Assembly: GCA_028023455.1 (NCBI GenBank)
Contig: JAQFVV010000282.1
Span: 187,001-251,000 of the forward strand
Reading direction: 5' to 3'
Source of the DNA: Epiperipatus broadwayi
Lineage: Eukaryota > Onychophora > Udeonychophora > Euonychophora > Peripatidae
DNA: 64,000 bases
Within the stretch, counting starts at the first letter, position 1. Every line of letters begins with the position of its first letter. The notes under the pieces are model-generated. The model saw only the letters and a program-made list of their open reading frames with translations, searched no databases and had not been told where the DNA came from. This document shows positions 60,029 to 64,000 of this stretch, piece after piece. Position numbers and translations under genes: made by a program.

Positions 60029-60180
60029 CCATATATGGTAAGAAATGTAAAAATACTACATTGTAAGTGAAAACATATGTGAAAACACCATATATGGTAA
60101 GGTATGTAAGAGACTCCAGAAGTCTTGAGGGGTATATAAACCCCCAGAACCTGATCTATTTGTTCCGAGTATTAAATGTA
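60029..60180 (+). promoter_or_regulatory. Promoter-like cluster: two CArG boxes and a TATA box
   Basis: Two perfect CCATATATGG palindromes (60029-60038, 60088-60097), matching the SRF/MADS-box CArG consensus, lie upstream of TATATAAA (60133-60140) set in a GC-richer context (GGGG..CCCCCAG). No coding region follows; an LTR promoter is one explanation, but LTR boundaries were not found. Confidence 0.35.
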
Positions 60181-60389
60181 AGTCAGAGATTCCTGCTTCT
60201 GTAAGTCCAAAAGCAGGACTAGGGTTATTATGTGCAGGTCACCACAACCTTTTATTATTGTATTACACCTTGTAATAGGCAATGTATATATGTAAAAATA
60301 ATCATATTTACTTAAATTAAACTATGAGCTTATCATCTCAAATCTGCCTTTGTCCATTTATTACTTGCTGGTTGTAAGACACTGCATAT

Positions 60390-62125
60390 TTTTATTCAGT
60401 GTTTTTCAGATGAAATTTATAATTTAATGAAATCTGCATCTCCAATTAAAACTATATTCGTATTATCATAAAATAATATTACTCGTTCATTTTATATGTA
60501 AAATCTTATGAAGATATGATTTACAGTAGTCGATTGTAAAACATATTAATCAGTTTTATAATGTTGTCATTATATTTTCAAATTTTTATGGAGGTTTCAT
60601 TAAAAATGTATCTAATGTTTTTATGTTGTGCTAGCTATTTACCATTAAAAGTGTAAACTTTTCCTATAAAATATTGAATTAAATAATATTGACTATTGGC
60701 ATATTAAGTGAGTTTCGTGAGCTTCATATCTTCCATACAAAATCTTTGTATTGTTTTAATTAAATTATTATTCCAGCTATTTATTGTACAGTAGTGCATT
60801 TATTTTGCGTAGCACAATGATAATAGAAAGAAGAAAAAAATATCTGTCATCAGTTATGTATTTTGTTTTTTTTTATTAATCATGTACTTTGCCTTTTTTT
60901 AAAAATCTTGACATTAAACTTAAATTATTAGTAACCACTCATAAATAAGCATGGCCACATATATAACAAGCTGATCTTTGATTCATTTATTGATATTTTG
61001 CAGCGCCATCTTTTAATTGCTTTTGTAAAAAAAATTTTTTTCTTCAACACCTCCTGAAATATCTGTTAAATTTTGTCCTCAACTGTATAGGCAATTGTCT
61101 TTGAAATAATTTTTTGTATATTAATTTATTTCACGTGCCCATTTCATTGAAAGTGTGACAGAATACATGGATGATAGTTATGCCATTCTTATCATTTAAT
61201 CACATCATTAAAAAAGACTAATAGCTTTATTGCTTGGGAGCTCAAAAGAAGGCCAGAATCGATCCTGGGACTTCTCGATCCTAAATCGTACGGTACGTTA
61301 AATCGTACAGTATATCACACACGTTTTATTCGTGATGGAAAACGTTTTAAAAACTTAAGCCTTATTAGTAATAGTTCACATTTTAAAGAATATATTACTT
61401 TTTAAGTATCTTAAAAATGTTGAATGAATATAAATGAACAAATAGTTCGAGGACTTTTCTTCAATTGCCTTATCGATCTATTTATTTATTTCTGAAAAAT
61501 AAATATACAAACCAGTATAAATGTGTATAATATGCCGGCTAACGTTATTACTAACAGTTTACATTAGAAAGATAAAAAATATAGCTTTTTAGTTAATATA
61601 AAAATTAAATTCATTTATCATTAAAATATTTGAAAAGCGATTCGCCATTAAGTATTTGCTTTGATTGACACCTCTACTCTTGACCAAAAACCACTATCAT
61701 ATTTTCCAATCTTTTACATCAACTTTCTGACCAATAGCTGCCGTAAAGAAGCAGCTGTGTGCGGCATAAACTCTTGATGAAAAATGGTCTTTTAAAACTA
61801 CCACATTCTAAGCTTTTTACAATTCTGTAGGCAGAAATAAATATTAAATTAATTAAACAACACCTGCTGCCTTAAATTTATTTCAGGAAAAAAAAAAACT
61901 ATTCATTTATATATTTTGAATATTTTATCTGTACGTCTTTGATTAACATAATAATATTCTGTTTTTTTTTTTTTTTTTGTTAAATATTTATTAAGAATTA
62001 AATAAGTAATTTAAATTTTCCTTATCAATTTTTTTTTGTTTAATTTAGATTTCTGTATGTGTGTGCGAATATATATATACACATCTGATTATAGATAGTG
62101 TAACATGAATATATTATGCTATCCT
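60390..62125. other. AT-rich stretch without recognised features
   Basis: No gene, RNA gene or repeat recognised. Confidence 0.55.
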
Positions 62126-62128
62126 TAA

Positions 62129-62397
62129 CAATTTTTATTATTCATTCATTAGACTAGATATTATCCAATAAGCCATATTGTTATAGTATAAATTTCACTG
62201 GACTGCTCTCACACAGAGTAGAGACTGGTTTCTATCCATTTTTAACTCTTTGTGGTGGGATGTAATCATAAACATGTGACCAAAGATGTAAAAAAGATCT
62301 ACTTTGTGTGAGAGCAGTGTAGTGAAAATTCCACTATAGAAATACTATTCTTTATTGGAAACTCTCTAATCTAATGAATGAGTAATAAAAATTATTA
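62129..62397. mobile_element. Foldback element
   Basis: Left arm 62129-62230 and right arm about 62310-62397 are complementary (CTGCTCTCACACA against TGTGTGAGAGCAG; TTCATTAGA against TCTAATGAA). A half copy follows at 62596-62725. Confidence 0.82.
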
Positions 62398-62523
62398 ATA
62401 TACTTCCATCAAGTGGTTTGTGTCAAAGTTGTGAGGGCAGGAAGTTTAACACTTATTAATTAAACTGTAGTAAATGACTATCTATATATATACTGAACAA
62501 TGGTAAAGATATGTCTAAGAGAT

Positions 62524-62587
62524 TGTGATCTAGACCAACTGATGAGTGCTGATTCAGCATGAAATATACATTTTGGAGATCATAGAT
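62524..62587 (+). ncRNA. Isolated type I hammerhead ribozyme (R1 type)
   Basis: Only the ribozyme part of R1 is recognisable. Distal stem I GTGATC/GATCAT (6 pairs), proximal CCAA/TTGG, core CTGATGA 62539-62545, stem II GTGCT/AGCAT (62546-62550 with 62556-62560), loop GATTC, GAA 62561-62563, stem III ATATACAT, predicted cut after T62572. It lies between two foldback copies. Flanks have diverged while the ribozyme is kept. Confidence 0.78.
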
Positions 62588-62595
62588 TTTTCCCC

Positions 62596-62725
62596 CCATG
62601 TTTATAATTACATCCCTTCACAAGGTGTTAAAAAGTGGGTAGAAACCAAGTCCCTACCTTGTGTGAGAGCAGTGTAGTGAAAACTACATTACAGAAGTAT
62701 TATTCTTTATTGGATTATGCCATCC
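62596..62725 (+). repeat. Half copy of the 62.1 kb foldback element
   Basis: Matches the right half of 62129-62397, including CTTGTGTGAGAGCAGTGTAG and TATTCTTTATTGGA. Confidence 0.8.
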
Positions 62726-63423
62726 TTTACTTAGAAAATTATAACATCACCTGTGGTTCATTGGTAACCAGTTCAAAAACTATAAAATTAAACATGTCAA
62801 CGTATCTCTTTTATTATATTAATCAACCCTTATAACATATGATTATCAGTAATAGAATTATACTGATCACAAGTATGTGTATCCCTTTAAGCAGGAAGCA
62901 TCAATATTCACACAATCACATGAACACATTCATGCACACACATTCATATAATATAAAATTACTGGAACAATTTTTTAAAATTTTTTTTCTGTTTATTTTT
63001 TTATGCATTATCAAATGTAGCAGTATCTATTATCCATAGCAAATCAAGGATATAAAATAGCAAAACTATTAACATCTGCAGAGTACCATATTAGTTTCTG
63101 ATTATTTGACCTTCTAAAAATTATAGTTTTTTAGTTTAATAAGTCATTTTATCTTAATGAAAAATAATACAAAAGAAAACAATATTAGGGATCTGTAGAC
63201 ATTGTCCATCTTGTCATTTGAAGTCCTTGGATTTCTTATCCATGGATACCAAAGGTACAAAAAAGAAAATTTAAAGCAGCTGCTCACATGACAATGGCAT
63301 AAGCCAACCTAGTGTGACTATACATAATGTATGGAAAACACTAATCAACTTTGCTTTTAGGAAAAAGTGAAGAAATCAGGAGGAACCTCATAGATAAGTA
63401 TATGAAATTACTACATACTGTTG

Positions 63424-63715
63424 CCTTTAACAAGATGGCTCAGTTGGTTTGAGCATTACCTTAAAAATTCAATAATCAAGAATCTAAGGACCCAGGTTCA
63501 AATCCCATGCTAGTACTGTCACTGGTCAGGCCAGCAACACTTGGAGAAGAGGGGAGAAAAATACCTCTTGAAACTTGCACATATTAACCTGTTTGCTGTG
63601 ATATTACTAACAGTTGGTGCATATACTAACCTTTTTGCTGTGATATTACTAACAGTTGAATGTATTTGGAATATTGAAATAAAATTAAACTTTTCTAAAG
63701 ACATTTAACACACAT
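63424..63715 (+). mobile_element. SINE-C (tRNA-derived), single copy
   Basis: A box ATGGCTCAGTTGGTTTGAG, B box GGTTCAAATCCC, GTCACTGGTCAGGCCAGCAA, the AGAGG hairpin then GAAACTT, and the TTTCTAAAGACATT tail. It has an internal direct duplication of about 47 bp around CTGTGATATTACTAACAGTT (63592-63615 and 63638-63660). Confidence 0.85.
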
Positions 63716-64000
63716 ATTAGATTATGGAAATAGCCCAATATAAAAATACAGCTAGAACACCATCATTACAAACCTTCAGGAAAACATCTATGATTAATGT
63801 TTCTATAAACGAAGACAAGTTCATGTCTTCTTAAGCTATATTTAATAATCATATTAATTAGATTAATGAAATGTATAGTAATAACTAAGGGAGGCAATAG
63901 GAATTGAAATTGTTACATCTTAAATGATATAAAGGGCACATTAATATTTATGATGCAACATTAAATATTGTAATACTCAAATCAATCACAAAGATAATTA

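Noticed and set aside
59725-60385. Solo LTR
   Set aside because: TATA and GC-richer core fit an LTR, but no convincing TG/CA ends or flanking duplication could be found.

Overview
This window looks like an intergenic or intronic stretch of an AT-rich animal (metazoan, probably invertebrate) genome. I see no convincing host protein-coding gene. The content is long AT-rich sequence, expanded microsatellites, short tRNA-derived SINEs with clear target-site duplications (TSDs), fragments of non-LTR retrotransposons (an RTE-like family and a second LINE family), a Penelope-like element (PLE) with a GIY-YIG remnant, a dead mariner transposase, and many foldback (inverted) repeats. The SINE heads, the RTE and the PLE fit an invertebrate such as a mollusc, planarian or chelicerate, but I cannot name the species from the sequence.

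The most striking content is a dispersed repeat family, called R1 here, whose sense strand carries a type I hammerhead ribozyme motif. The core CTGATGA, a 4-5 bp stem II with a 5-nt loop, GAAA, a self-complementary stem III and a two-part stem I can all be read directly. About a dozen R1 hammerhead sites are present. Several keep every core base (for example 43344-43406, 49606-49665, 55081-55140, 62524-62587); others are decayed. At two loci (9.56-10.24 kb and 54.53-55.22 kb) R1 is a head-to-tail dimer with a 475-bp spacing between the two hammerheads (454 bp plus a 21-bp deletion at the second). That is the arrangement expected of retrozyme-like elements processed into unit-length RNA. Two other foldback families (F1 and F2) carry further hammerheads with unrelated flanks. 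A PLE, the retroelement class known to carry hammerheads, is present twice, and one copy sits inside an R1 element.

Layout. 0-8 kb: PLE 3' end inside R1, an R1 fragment beginning at the predicted ribozyme cut site, a SINE in an RTE tail, and a large R1 foldback. 8-14 kb: R1 dimer, plain AT-rich DNA, and a palindromic MITE. 15-20 kb: mariner pseudogene, large foldback, poly-G tract, SINE-C foldbacks, SINE-B. 20-24 kb: RTE pseudogene split by a SINE, a 311-bp tandem repeat ending in an inversion, SINE-A, F1. 24-32 kb: microsatellites, RTE insertion with TSD, a 290-bp-arm foldback, SINEs, the PLE body, F1 foldback with two hammerheads. 32-38 kb: tandem LINE 3' ends and several MITE-like hairpins. 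38-43 kb: featureless. 43-50 kb: R1, TIR element, F1/F2, SINE-C, R1. 50-56 kb: SINEs and R1 dimer plus inverted copy. 56-64 kb: microsatellites, a TATA/CArG promoter-like segment, a foldback pair, an isolated hammerhead, SINE-C.

Nothing here forms a pathway. The likely functional relation is between autonomous retroelements (RTE, the second LINE, PLE) and the short non-autonomous elements (SINEs, hammerhead repeats) they may mobilise; that pairing is inference.
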